From Salvia splendens (lineage: Eukaryota > Streptophyta > Magnoliopsida > Lamiales > Lamiaceae), in NCBI RefSeq assembly GCF_004379255.2, contig NC_056053.1, positions 21,944,188 to 22,008,187 on the forward strand: a stretch of DNA of 64,000 nucleotides, in the 5' to 3' direction. Position 1 is the first letter of the stretch. The number at the start of each line of letters is the position of its first letter. The notes below the pieces were generated by a model that saw nothing but the letters and a program-made list of their open reading frames with translations, was not told the origin of the DNA and searched no databases. The translations under genes and the position numbers were made by a program. This document shows positions 52,186 through 64,000 of the stretch, one piece after another.

Positions 52186-54983
52186 GGCGGAGGAGGTTGT
52201 GGTGGCTCCGCCGTCAACGGTGGTGAGAAGAAGAAACGTCTTTAACTAGAAAACGCGGGTCAAATTGGATAAATATTTGGCATTTGAAAATACAATATTA
52301 TTTCTTTTATTTATGTGATAAAAATAATACAATAAAATTTAGTTTCAAGTGGTATTTTATTTTTTAATGGTGTGATTTTTCAAGCTAACATTAAGACATT
52401 TAGTAAAGAAATATATCATGATGATGATTATTATTATGAGGAAATTATCTTGTTGGAAGATTGATGGAATTGGCGCTAAAAGTCAACATTTGTTTTTCAT
52501 GATTGCAGAAAATTATTAGAGACTAAATAAATTGTATGATTATCGAGTCACTACCAACCACTTAGATGATTGATTCAAACACAATTGATTTTTTCATTGT
52601 TTATTGTCTTTTATGGTTTTTCAAGCATTGTGTTTCATGAAATTTTGTTGAGTTAAGTCTAGTCTTATTATAAAAACTATTGAGATACCCTAATTAATAA
52701 TCTGTGTTTATGTGTGTATAAAATAGAGTTTAATTGCATCAGTTGAAATCCAGTTAATTAGTAAAATTATTTGTTTTGGTATGATGGTTTTTGAAAACAA
52801 ATGACATTTTGACAAGTTATGAATTTTGCATGAATTTTGACAAGTTAGTTTTGGTATGATGGTTTTTGAAAACAAATTAAATGACATTATTTTGTGATGG
52901 GTTGTAAAATTATTTTTTTATATAAGAAAAAAAGTAGTGCTGCTACAATTTTATGTCAAGTTTAAGACATCAAGTTATTCAAATATTTAAAATACTGAGT
53001 AAAATAATAAATTTAATTGAAATTTAGCCAATTTCACATTTTCGGATCATTTTGATCAATATTACCTACCTAATAATGGAAAATCCATTCTCTGAAGTCT
53101 TTATCTTTTACTACTAGTATTTTAAAAAAAAAATTCTTGTTAACGTACATATGTACATAATTTTTTTATTCTTGAAAAATGACTACAAATGAAACAAATA
53201 AATAAATGGTTTTGAATTGGTAAAAAATCTAAATGGCTAATTGTACTATATAATTTTCACAATTTACACTTTTCTCACTTGTCCTTATTCGTGTCGAATT
53301 TGTGAAGAATTGGTCGTTGATGAAAGTCCATGTGAAGTTGGTGAAGTCAGGAGAAGTACATGAAACATAAGAAAATGAAATATTGTCATTATCATCAACT
53401 ATCAAAGAAGGTTGACCCCATAATTGCAATTTATATAGAGTATAGAAAATGAATACAATAAAATGTTGTCGTTTTGGTACATCTATAATAAATTTATAAC
53501 TTGGTCTGATCACATTTACGCGTGAACCCAAAAAAGTTCACAAAAATTTTATACTATTACTTGAAATTTGTGTTTGTTAGTTTTAGCATAACAGAATTGT
53601 TTGTTATCAACTTATCATCATATTATATTTTAACACAGACATTCATAAAATGTTCTACTAGTAGTGACATATATACTTGTGTAATGTAGAAACATACAAA
53701 CAGATACACCAACAGAGGCAATTGTGAACGAACCATAAGTAATAAACACTCAAATTAAAGCCAGATTAGCATTTTAATTCACATGTTTATACATAATGGC
53801 TTTGACTATTACACAAATTATATTTCTAACAACATTTATTGAATTCTTAATACAGTATATAGTAGTAGTAGATATCATTATAGGCCTAAAAGGCAATTGA
53901 CTAAAATGTGAGACTAATATATTGCAGAAGTAAAAGAATCCCATGCAAATAAAGAGTTTTGACTGCAACAGAAATGGGACCTCAAGAAATAATAGTGAAA
54001 AAGGAAGAAATGGTGATGAAGAAGATTGAGGACAATGATGAAATAAAATGCCTTTTTAGTAGTAGTAATTGTTTTTCACCACAACTCTTCTCACCCTTGA
54101 AAAAAATGGCAATGGAACAAAAGTTTACATGGAAAAAGGCCATAACTCATCATGGTTGCTTGTGGGTGTTTGGTATACAAAAGGCATTAAAAGTTGCAGT
54201 AATATTTTCATGTTACTTTTTGCAACTCTATTTTAATGGGTGTATTGAACAAGAATAAGGAAATCAATTTTAGTGGGGACTTTACATATTTATGTTTGTG
54301 ATGTGTCAATAATGCAAGCTGTGCCAGCTGATAAGGGACCAAATTGGTAGTTTGGGAACTATTTAAAAATGGTGTGTCTTGGGTAAAATACTATTCACTT
54401 TTCCAAAATGGAGAAAGAGCTCTGGTAATTGGTAAAGGTAACCATAAATTATTGGAGTAATTTGGGTAGAAACTTACCAAAATGTTGGTATTTACCATTT
54501 CTTTAAGATCTCCATATTTAGGTGAACTACCTTCAAAATTGATCAACTTGTAATGGGTTTTGATAAGTAGCTACAAATAAACTAACTAAATATCAAGATG
54601 CAAACACAGCTTGTGCAACCTTGGACAGAAATTAAGTTTTTGGTCAAGTCAGGTTACATAGAAGAATCATAATGATTCATCATTATGTGTGAAGAGGATG
54701 AAGTGTTTTACCTTGTTGGGCTAGGTGTTTTACCTTATTGGGCTGAGCACTTGATAATTGGGCTAAAGTTAAAAAATACTGAGTTTTTTTTGGACCATAT
54801 CAATTAGCCAATTTATGTGCCTTTTTATCCACCAAAAATAGTCATCTCACCTCTTATTCCTAATTTAATTCTTTAATCTATAAATATGCTTTGAATTATT
54901 ATGCAATATTTTTGTCTCTAAATCTTGATACATAAATGACCAATTCCCAAATCAAGTAATTACACATTTGGTCATTAAATAAT
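52186..54983. other. CDPK promoter side and long intergenic spacer
   Basis: AT-rich. A 99-codon frame at 53959-54258 (+) has no recognisable domain and is probably chance. A duplicated block with TTTTGGTATGATGG and TTTTGAAAACAAAT occurs near 52775 and 52850. Confidence 0.4.
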
Positions 54984-54985
54984 TA

Positions 54986-55145
54986 CTCCCTCCGTCCCGC
55001 TTTAGCAGTCTCAGTTACTTTTGAGCACTCCTATCTATATTATTCTCTCTCTTACTTTACCATTTTTCCACTTTAACTATTTATTATCATTTTTATAAAA
55101 CGAGTGCTCAAAGTAACTGAGACTGCTAAAGCGGGACGGAGGGAG
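54986..55145. mobile_element. Stowaway MITE (160 bp)
   Basis: Textbook form: CTCCCTCCGTCCCGCTTTAG at the left, its near-perfect inverse at the right, TA on both sides (54984-54985, 55146-55147). The inverted arms match for about 48 bp, so it could fold into a long hairpin. Confidence 0.95.
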
Positions 55146-55147
55146 TA

Positions 55148-56900
55148 TATTACACATAAGATTAATTAAAATATTGTGTCATTAATTGCTCATAGCCTAA
55201 TGCATTTATTTCCATTTTTTCATTTTATATTTATATCGATGCTTGGTATTCTCATTTTTTTTCTCTCTATTAAAAACAAAATATTATGTACGTACATATC
55301 AATTCTCGAACATAAAGTTAGTAATGGTTTACCACATTTTAAGTTCAAGCAAAATTTCAGATTTATTTAGTAGGAGTGTTAAATAAGTATAAATTCATAA
55401 TGTACAGATTAAGGTATCTAAATTATAATCGTTCTTTAAAATTATTATGCAAAATATTATTTGGTTACATGCGAGTAGAATAGCCCAATTGATGCTTATT
55501 TACTATGACTCCGTGTATATTCAAGAAGCTATGTATGATATGTGAGATAATAAAGTGTGTGAATATGCCCAATGAATAGGATGGTAGAATTTATTCATTA
55601 TTGAAAGTGAAACTATTTCTATAAACATCTAGAGAGGTATATACTATACATATACTTTATATTCTAGTGGATGGTATATGATTTTTAAAAAGGATAAATA
55701 TAGAGATTTGATAAAAGTTACATTAGTACTTGCAAAACTCAATTTTGATAAAGTAAGAGACATATATTCTGATGATGCCGAGAGACAACGAATAATATCG
55801 CCATTTACAAAAGTTGAGTTTGGACCAATAAGAATCTAATAAATAGGAGTAGTATAGAATAAAATATTTGGAAAATGATAACCTACGTTTATAGTAAATT
55901 ATTCCTTCACATATCCATCATATATGCTATTTGATTTGACTTTTTAGATTTTTAGTTCATCATATTTTGGGTTTCTGGTAATTACAAAATATTATTCTAT
56001 AGTATTAGTAAGATTTTATTAGATGTGCATGACTTTTGATAGTAGTCATAGTCGGCAGTACGTTATAAGCATAAATAATTATAAAGTATTTATAATTTTA
56101 AAACAAAACTACACTAAATAAAAATTGCAAAAATCTATTACAGATGCATGAAAAAATTACATACATGGCCAAAATTCTCAAAATCACAAGTCTCTCGTTG
56201 GGGCACTTTCTCTCATAGTGCGACGTTAAACATTTGAGATTCGCGTATAATATAGAACAATTTTCATTAATATGGATAATGTTATGCATGTTTCCGAATT
56301 TTATTTTTTCATAATTCTTTCCAATTCTAATGTGAATCTCAAGTGTATTAGCTAAATCAAGTCGCACTATGGTTTTATAAGCAAATAACCAATTTTGGAA
56401 TCCGCACATCGAATTTATGAGAGTGGATAAAAGAAAGATATGTATGAACGTTAACTTTACCAGAGGAGTCGAGTACATTATATTAGAATGTGTTAATGTT
56501 TTGGTGTTTATATAATTTTATCAACATGAATGTTTGATGCATGAGTTTCAAATTTTTACCTTTTGTTCTTGAAAAAATGTTGTAATATCTTTGTTACTAC
56601 TACTAACATGTTTTACCTACCATATTCATTATTGGTGGGTGTTGTCAAATCTTTCAATTGATTTTATTAGTTATAACTAATTAGTCATAATTAATAGTAC
56701 CAATTTTTTTCTTAAATACTAGTAATTAATATCAAATTAGAAGTGAAGATTTCGATAAACCAAAATCGATATCTGATAATGAAAGCTCAATCCTACTAAC
56801 CATGCATAATTTAAAAAATTGATAAAAAATATAAAAAGTTGATCAAAAGGAGGAAATTTCTGAAAGTGGGTCAACCCTAGTATAATAAATACGAATATTT
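55148..56900. other. Intergenic region upstream of DCL1
   Basis: AT-rich. A 126-codon frame at 56098-56478 (-) has no known domain and low-complexity composition, so it is not called as a gene. Confidence 0.4.
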
Positions 56901-57431
56901 ATTGTCGGAACAAATTCGGAATGAGGGGCGTGAAGAGAATTAGGGATTTGAGCTGTTGGATGGAAGAGGAGAAGAGAAGAGATGAGAAGAGAAGAGATAG
57001 CAGAGTGGCGTAAGATAGACCGGTGGTGGAAGGAATCTTCGAATCACACAATCTCCTTTGCTGCCTACTTGCTCTCTTCGCGTGCTTCATACGGTCTATT
57101 TCACGCTTATCTGCTTTCTCCCCTCTCTCTAACTCGCTCTTTCTCTTTCTAAAACCCTCTCGCCGCCCTTTACTTCCCACGGAACCTCGGAGTTGTTGCT
57201 TGTTACTGCTTTGGACTAGGGTTCTCCATGCCTTCTTTTTAAATTTAAGTCGTTTATACTGTTTAATTGCTGTGCCTGTGTTTATTAGTGTTTGATTTAG
57301 TAGCTAAAGGGCTTTTTCGTGACAATTGTGTGCTGTATTTCGTATACTAACAAAAGAGGAATTAGGGTAATCAAGCAGTGACACTTACTTTTGTATTGGT
57401 TATAGTTGATTATTTAGTAAGTTGTAAGCAG
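56901..57431 (+). promoter_or_regulatory. DCL1 5' leader with GA-rich tract and leader intron
   Basis: TATAATAAATA lies at 56881-56891. A purine-rich tract of GAAGAG/GAGAAGA units spans about 56960-57000, followed by CT-rich sequence. The bases before the coding exon end in TGTAAGCAG (57423-57431), a good acceptor, so the leader is probably split by an intron and the ATG at 57378 lies inside that intron. Confidence 0.5.
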
Positions 57432-57443
57432 TTTGGTGGAGGA

Positions 57444-60400
57444 ATGGGAGAGGAGGCTGGGAGTCCGGCTAATGCTCGTAATCTTGTTGCCGATGGCAGA
57501 CCTTCGTACTGGTTAGATGCATGTGAGGATGTGTCGTGTGATGATTACTTTGTTGATTTTGGACCTGGTACAACCAATTCAGTTCCTGGCCCTGAACCAC
57601 ACTCTGGAGGCTGCACGGATCCTGGTTTTTTTGGGGGAATTGATCAGATTCTGGATAGCATAAAGAATGGTGGCACGGACATGGTTAATCATACTCCCAT
57701 GAATGGTATTACCAATGGAACTCATATTTCCCCTGCCCCGCAAGTGTCTGTGCAGGATCAACGATCACTGTCTAAGAATGCTGTTAATAATGGCAATGGA
57801 CAAAGTCTGGTGGTCAGTAGCAACAGCTCAAAGAATGACAAAACTAACCTTGGTAAAAGGTCTCATGAAGTTAATGGTTCTGAGCAAAGACGTGACAAAA
57901 AAGTTCGTGGAAGGGATCCAATGGAGAGGAAAGTTCGGGATAGGGCTCCCAGAAGGAAGAGACAACGTGGTTGGGATGATATGGAAAGTGATGGGCAGCC
58001 GAGAGACCAAGTCAGGAGAAAAGAACGCCATGGTGCAGGTAACTGGAAGGACAGAGACCACAGGGAAGCAAGGGGTTACTGGGAGAGGGAAAAAGTAACT
58101 AATGAACTGGTTTTCCGAACTGGTTCTTGGGAAGCATGTAAAAATAGAGATGTGAAAGCAAATGCTCAGAAAAACAACAAATATTCAGGGTGTTCAGAAG
58201 AGACAAAACCAGAGCAGCCGACTGAAAAACCTCCTGAGGAGCAAGCTCGCCAATACCAGTTGGATGTTCTGGACCAGGCAAAGAAGAGAAATACAATTGC
58301 CTTCCTTGAAACAGGTGCAGGAAAAACACTGATTGCTGTTCTCCTTATGAAAAGCATCAGTACTGAATTGCAAAAACAAAATAAGAAAATGCTAGCTGTT
58401 TTTTTGGTGCCTAAAGTACCTCTTGTTTATCAGGTATAATCTTATGGACAATATTCGAGAATGTAAGCTATTTTCATTGTTAATTTCCACACAGATTAAG
58501 TCTTTGTTTGATTAAAATGCAGCAAGCAGAGGTAATCCGTGAGCGTACAGGTTTTCTAGTTGGCCATTACTGTGGTGAAATGGGTCAAGATTTCTGGGAT
58601 GCAAGAAGATGGCTGCGTGAATTTGAAAGCAAACAGGTATTTTGAGTCAAACAACTATTCTAATGTAACTTGAACAAGTTGTGATAATAGTCATTTCAAG
58701 ACTCTTCCTTATGAAGTTATTCCAAATGTGCTTGTAAAATATTATTAGAAATCTGGAAGGTGTAGACTATGTTGTGAGAGGCTCATTTAAATTTAGAATG
58801 TTATAGACTCCTCGTTTCATTACAGTTGAGCTGAATATGGTAGATGAATAATACTTAACGAAGAAAGAGCTACTTGGGAAAGACTACTATAATATAAGAC
58901 TCACGTATTCTACAAATAGCTTTCTGATCCTTGTGTTGCAGTATTCAGGATTATGCCACACCTCTGACTATTGATTTGTTCTCCATAAACCTTGTTAACT
59001 TCATTTTCAAACGTTGTCAATTGTTTTGGGGCACCATTTCTTCATTGCTGAGTAGGTCTATTTGTTTAGAAAGGAATAGTAAAATTTTAGAAAACCTATA
59101 ACTCACCCTGTCGTGTTAGGACAACACACAAAGCTTTCAGAGCCTTCCTCATGTTTGATACTACTATAAGACATGCATGTTAATTGTTAAATACTTTGGA
59201 AAGGAGGACAATCTCAACTGTTTTCACGTGTACTGTTGCTCAACACAGGTGTTAGTGATGACGGCTCAAATTCTTCTGAACATTCTGAGACATAGTATAG
59301 TGAAAATGGAAGCCATCAATCTCCTTATTTTGGATGAGTGTCATCATGCTGTGAAGAAACATCCTTACTCTTTGGTGATGTCAGAGTTCTATCATACAAC
59401 ACAAAAGGAGAAGAGGCCATCAGTTTTTGGGATGACTGCATCTCCTGTAAACTTGAAGGGTAATTTTCTAGTGTGTTATGATTGATTATGTTAATTATCT
59501 ACTACTGTGGACAGCAGAAATTGTCCTAGGTGGAGCTTCCAGGACTGGTCTAGTCAGCCTTGTTCAGTGTCAGGCAGTCTTATGCAGGTCCCTGGGGGGC
59601 CATTTTGATCTTTATTTTTATAAAATTATTACCATTTTCTCAAGATTTGGTTTTCGAGGAACTTTCGGCTTTATAATATGAATAAAAACTCAAAATAGCT
59701 TGATACATACATGTATTTATTATCAGTTGGGAATCATGGGCCAATTGCTTCAGTATTTCGGTTTTTTTTTGTTGAACCCTAAACTAATTATGTGTAATTC
59801 AGGTGTTTCTAGTCAAGTTGACTGTGCAGTAAAGATTCGGAATCTAGAAAGTAAGCTAGATTCTGTGGTTTGTACTATTAAGGACCGTGAGGAGTTGGCA
59901 AAACATGTGCCAATGCCTTCAGAAGTGGTAGTGGAGTATGATAAGGCTGCCAGTTTGTGGTCACTCCATGAGCAAATAAAACAAATGGAACAGACTGTCG
60001 AAGAAGCTGCTCGTTCAAGCTCCAGAAGAAGTAAATGGCAGTTTATGGGAGCCAGGGATGCTGGAGCTAAGGAAGAGCTGCGCCAAGTTTATGGTGTCTC
60101 TGAAAGGACTGAAAGTGATGGTGCTGCTAATTTAATACAGAAGTTGAGGGCCATCAACTATGCACTAGGTGAACTTGGACAGTGGTGTGCTTACAAGGTG
60201 AGATTACAACATTTCTGATTTATATGTCACAAGTTTAGACATACATTTGGTTCCAATAAATTTTTTTGTGACTTTTAGTTCCAAATGAGTCCATTAGACC
60301 AATACACTAACTGTTTGAACTTCCATTGTCCACTCGATGTGCTGCATTAAATGAATGAATTCTGCAATATATGTATATATATTAGTGATGCTTGCCCCTT

Positions 60401-63400
60401 TTACAGGTTGCACAAGGATTTTTAACTGCTTTGCAGAATGACGAGAGGGCGAATTATCAGCTCGATGTCAAGTTCCAGGAATTGTATCTGGACAAAGTTG
60501 TTTCTCTTTTACAATGTCAATTGTCTGAAGGAGCTATTTTGGAGAGTGATGCTAGAGAGACTGAAACAAATAATGGCACTGCAGATGAGAATGCACCAGA
60601 AGAACTAGAGGAAGGAGAACTTACCAACAATAGTGGTAAGTGCTTCTACTTCGTGGTAGTACAAAGTATCATTATTTGTCTCACTCATTGATGATTCACA
60701 TTATCAAGCATAATATTGCAAAAAGAAATGGCACTTACAATCATGTATGGGGTACAAGATATATAGTACTTGATCTCTGAGTCTCAACTAAGTCCAGATC
60801 TGACTGCAAGATTGTTGCTTAGAGTTATACTTATCCATTGACAGCCTTTATCATTCATATTTATTATTTGCTTACTTGCATTTTTGATAACAGTGTTATG
60901 TTGAAATAAAATTTTTACATGCTTGCCTTTGTAACCTTCCCTAGTTGGTTAATGTCGTTTCTTGTTAGTCTTCTTTGTCTAAGTAATCAATATGGTCAGC
61001 TGTGAAGATTTAGTTAGTAGTCCTACTTGAGGCTTTCTAATATTGCTTGTCCATATATAGAGTAAATCAAACAAGATATTTTCTTTGAGGGTATCTAGTC
61101 TTCTCGCAGAATGAATGCTATATAAGTTAAATGACTAGTAAACAATGGCTGCTATTTGTTAATTTCTAGGACAGTAGGACATCAATAATTAGTCAGATCA
61201 AGATAACAGTGCTTTGTCTCTATACTGTGCAGCATATGAAATCTTTGAGCTAAGAATTATTCATGAAATGTACATGTCAAGCAACACTCGGTTTGATTTG
61301 CTTGTTTTCTCAAGCTTGATGGTGCTAATGTACCATCAGAAGCAGAGTATATACTATTATTTTTATTCATATGTTGCTTATATCCTATTGCTCTCCTGAA
61401 CGTTTGTTGGATATAAAGTCTTGTATGTGTTAATCCTAGTTGTCTCTGGTGGAGAGCATGTTGATGTGATTATTGGAGCTGCTGTTGCCGATGGAAAAGT
61501 GACTCCAAAAGTGCAGTCATTGATCAAAATACTTCTCAAGTATCAGCATACAGATGATTTCCGTGCTATAATCTTTGTCGAACGTGTTGTGACCGCCTTG
61601 GTTCTTCCTAAGGTAACCAAGTGCAGAACTCACCACTTTCGTTTTGCATGCTGTTGTCTTCACTTAATCGTTAGTGTGTTTGTGCATGTAGGTTTTTGCA
61701 GAGCTCCCATCATTGAGTTTTGTCAAATCTGCAAGTTTGATTGGGCATAACAACAGTCAAGAAATGCGAACCAGCCAGATGCAAGATACTATTGCCCGAT
61801 TCAGAGATGGACGGGTATGTTGGACTAATGTGATCCCCCCAGATGCCTTAACCTTATCTCATTAAATTGTTTGCGATGTGAATTTTATCCAGGTAACTGT
61901 TTTAGTTGCCACTAGTGTTGCTGAGGAGGGACTTGATATTCGGCAGTGCAATGTTGTCATTCGCTTTGATCTTGCCAAAACTGTATTGGCATATATTCAA
62001 TCTAGAGGCCGTGCCAGAAAACCTGGTTCTGACTACATCTTGATGGTTGAGAGGTAACATGGTTGATAACTTGATATGTGATTTTAGTGCCTGCTGTCAC
62101 ACTTTAAGAGGTACTTTAAATTGCTTAGTTTATGTTACCGATCCATTTGTAGGGGAAATCTGTCCCATATGGCCTTTCTAAAGAATGCTAGGAATAGTGA
62201 GGAGACCTTGCGCAGAGAAGCCATTGAGAGAACTGATATCAGTCATCTCAAGGATAACAGCAGCATAAATTCTGCTGAAGATATAGCTGGTTCAGTGTAC
62301 CAAGTGGAGTCCACTGGTGCTGTTGTGAGCTTAAATTCTGCAGTAGGGCTCATCCATTTCTACTGCTCTCAGCTACCCAGTGACAGGTCTGTCTCTCTCG
62401 TTCATTGTTTTCTCCTTTTCTACCAGTTGCTTCTTAAAAATCTTCTCTTTAACCGTTTTCTTTAATGCAGGTATTCAATTCTCCATCCAGAGTTTATTAT
62501 GGAGCGCCATGAAAAATCTGGAAGCCCTACTGAGTACTCTTGCAAGCTCCAGCTTCCCTGTAATGCACCATTTGAGAAACTGGAGGGACCTCCATGCAAA
62601 TCAATGCGTCTTGCACAGCAGGCATCTTTCATGCGTCACTATCATTTATAAATTTGTCTAAGTGTATGAGAAATATTTGAATCATAGATTGCAAAATTTG
62701 TAGGCTGTTTGTTTGGCTGCTTGCAAGAAACTCCATGAGATGGGAGCATTCACTGATATGCTATTGCCAGACAAGGGAATGAAGGGAGAAGCCGATAAAA
62801 TTGATCAAAATGATGATGGGGATCCTCTTCCTGGTACTGCTAGGCATAGAGAATTTTACCCTGAAGATGTAGCTGACATTCTCAAGGTTAGTTCCTTGAT
62901 CTTTCTTTCTGTTACATCCAACTGCCTTATGTTTTGAAACATAATGTGAATTCACGAGTCGTGTGAACTTTATACGCACTTTCTGTGTCTTATTATGGTC
63001 AAAGTTGACTAATATTGGTAATACTTTTCCCTTCTGGCTAAATGCGAATCCCACCTCGATACCTTTGGCTATCCTTTACTTACTTACTTGAGCAAAATTA
63101 ATGTAAAACCCTGTGTAATGGAAAAATTCCATTTGTGAAATACGATTTGTAGTCTTCCTACCGAATAACGGAAGAGTCCACATAGGGTATTGGCATAAAC
63201 CTGGAGGTTATTTGTAGTTGCGGCTCCAAATTTTTTTATATAAAACTATAAATAATGTATTATGTGCTTATTTTTGCAACTTATGCTCGACTATTAGCTA
63301 GGATCTTACAAGCACATTTTCACCATTTTTCTCTGCAGGGAGAATGGGTATTGTCAGGGAGGAGCTGTGACGACTCCAAGTTGTTTCATCTTTACATGTA

Positions 63401-64000
63401 TTCTGTCAAATGTGAAAATGTTGGCTTCTCCAAAGATCCACTCTTAACTCTGGTTTCTGACTTTGCAATATTGTTTGGCAATGAATTAGATTCAGAGGTA
63501 TTTTACTTTCCTTTTCAAAATCTTTGTTGAGCTTCTAAACAAGGTTCTTAGCATTCTTGCTCACACTTACAGGTACTATCAATGTCAATGGATTTATTTA
63601 TAGCTCGGTCTTTAGTAACAAAAGCATCTCTTGATTATAAAGGGCTAATAGATATCAGAGAAACTCAGGTGCATTTATCATTTCATTTCAATTTGAATTG
63701 TTTGTCATGTGTTTATGAAAGTAGAGCTTGTCAAGAAGATTGATCTTTGTTCTATGTAGCTGGAATCGCTCAAGAGCTTTCATGTACGATTGATGAGCAT
63801 TGTATTGGATGTGGATGTTGATCCCTCAAATACCCCGTGGGACACAGCAAAGGCATATTTATTTGTACCCTTGACTGGAAGTAGATCTGAAGATGCAGTG
63901 AATGAGATTGACTGGGATCTAATTCAGACTGTTACAAAGACTGAAGCCTGGAACAATCCCCTTCAGAGAGCTAGGCCAGATGTTTACCTAGGCACCAATG
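57444..64000 (+). CDS. DCL1: Dicer-like 1 (DCL1), 5' part; runs off the right edge
   Basis: Nuclear RNase III that cuts miRNA precursors. Exons: 57444-58433, 58523-58636, 59249-59459, 59803-60197, 60407-60635, 61440-61612, 61692-61814, 61893-62053, 62153-62386, 62471-62621, 62704-62886, 63339-63497, 63573-63668, 63760 to the edge; 1153 residues visible, all phases close. N-terminus: [14 protein letters not shown] and [16 protein letters not shown] as in other DCL1 proteins, then basic [16 protein letters not shown] and [10 protein letters not shown] nuclear-type stretches. DExH helicase: [10 protein letters not shown] (Walker A, about 288-297), LILDECHHA (about 395-403), [10 protein letters not shown]. 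Helicase [19 protein letters not shown] and [13 protein letters not shown]. Then the Dicer dimerisation/DUF283 region ([19 protein letters not shown]) and the start of PAZ ([15 protein letters not shown]). RNase III and dsRBD domains lie beyond the window. Intron 10 starts with GC (62622-62623). Confidence 0.97.

Noticed and set aside
53959..54258. 99-codon plus-strand ORF
   Set aside because: AT-rich, no recognised motif, no splice or promoter context. Could be checked by transcripts.
56098..56478. 126-codon minus-strand ORF
   Set aside because: Hydrophobic, AT-driven composition with no family resemblance; no support beyond length.
57378..57443. In-frame upstream ATG extending DCL1 by 22 residues
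   Set aside because: A strong acceptor (TGTAAGCAG) lies at 57423-57431, and the extension does not resemble DCL1 N-termini; it is probably leader intron.

Overview
This is a plant nuclear genome window. Introns are GT-AG (plus two GC-AG), exons are short, the intergenic DNA is AT-rich and full of MITEs, and the gene families are plant-specific (GH1 glucosidases, LRR-RLK, NPF transporter, P3A proton pump, CDPK, DCL1). Gene content fits a eudicot. An asterid/Lamiales source is my guess and is not proven by the sequence.

Layout. 1-9.1 kb: a tandem pair of GH1 beta-glucosidase genes on the minus strand. The right copy is intact (12 exons, 594 aa). The left copy is cut by the window edge, carries two frameshifts and has a repeat-swollen intron, so it is probably a pseudogene. 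9.2-14 kb: intergenic DNA with several fold-back MITEs. 14.07-16.19 kb: 5-formyltetrahydrofolate cyclo-ligase (+), convergent with an LRR receptor kinase (-, 16.77-19.52 kb). 20.2-27.7 kb: a PIF/Harbinger cluster made of an ORF1-only element, an element with an intact 440-aa DDE transposase, and an element with a decayed transposase. The last two sit 14 bp apart inside what appears to be one exon of an unrecognised host gene. 28.4-33 kb: hAT-like, Stowaway-like and Harbinger-derived MITEs. 33.7-37.6 kb: NPF2-type transporter (+), convergent with a plasma-membrane H+-ATPase (-, 37.9-43.05 kb). 43.9 kb: a probable SINE. 45.3-46.4 kb: an internally deleted Harbinger derivative. 48.0 kb: tRNA-Lys(CUU). 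49.0-52.2 kb: CPK10/30-type calcium-dependent kinase (-). 57.4 kb to the right edge: the 5' two thirds of DCL1 (+).

Gene models were built by joining exons at splice sites so that the phase closes. Six complete models gave coding lengths divisible by three (594, 275, 601, 607, 956 and 542 aa), which is strong internal support. From memory of Arabidopsis, the RLK, NPF2 and H+-ATPase genes recall the At5g62710 / At5g62680 / At5g62670 neighbourhood, suggesting conserved microsynteny. The genes otherwise serve separate housekeeping or signalling roles; apart from the glucosidase pair I see no functional cluster. I did not find a convincing novel multi-gene system. The most notable items are the double Harbinger insertion in one exon, the MITE that duplicates the TATA box of the intact glucosidase, the short uORF before the proton pump, and the weakened miR162 site in DCL1.
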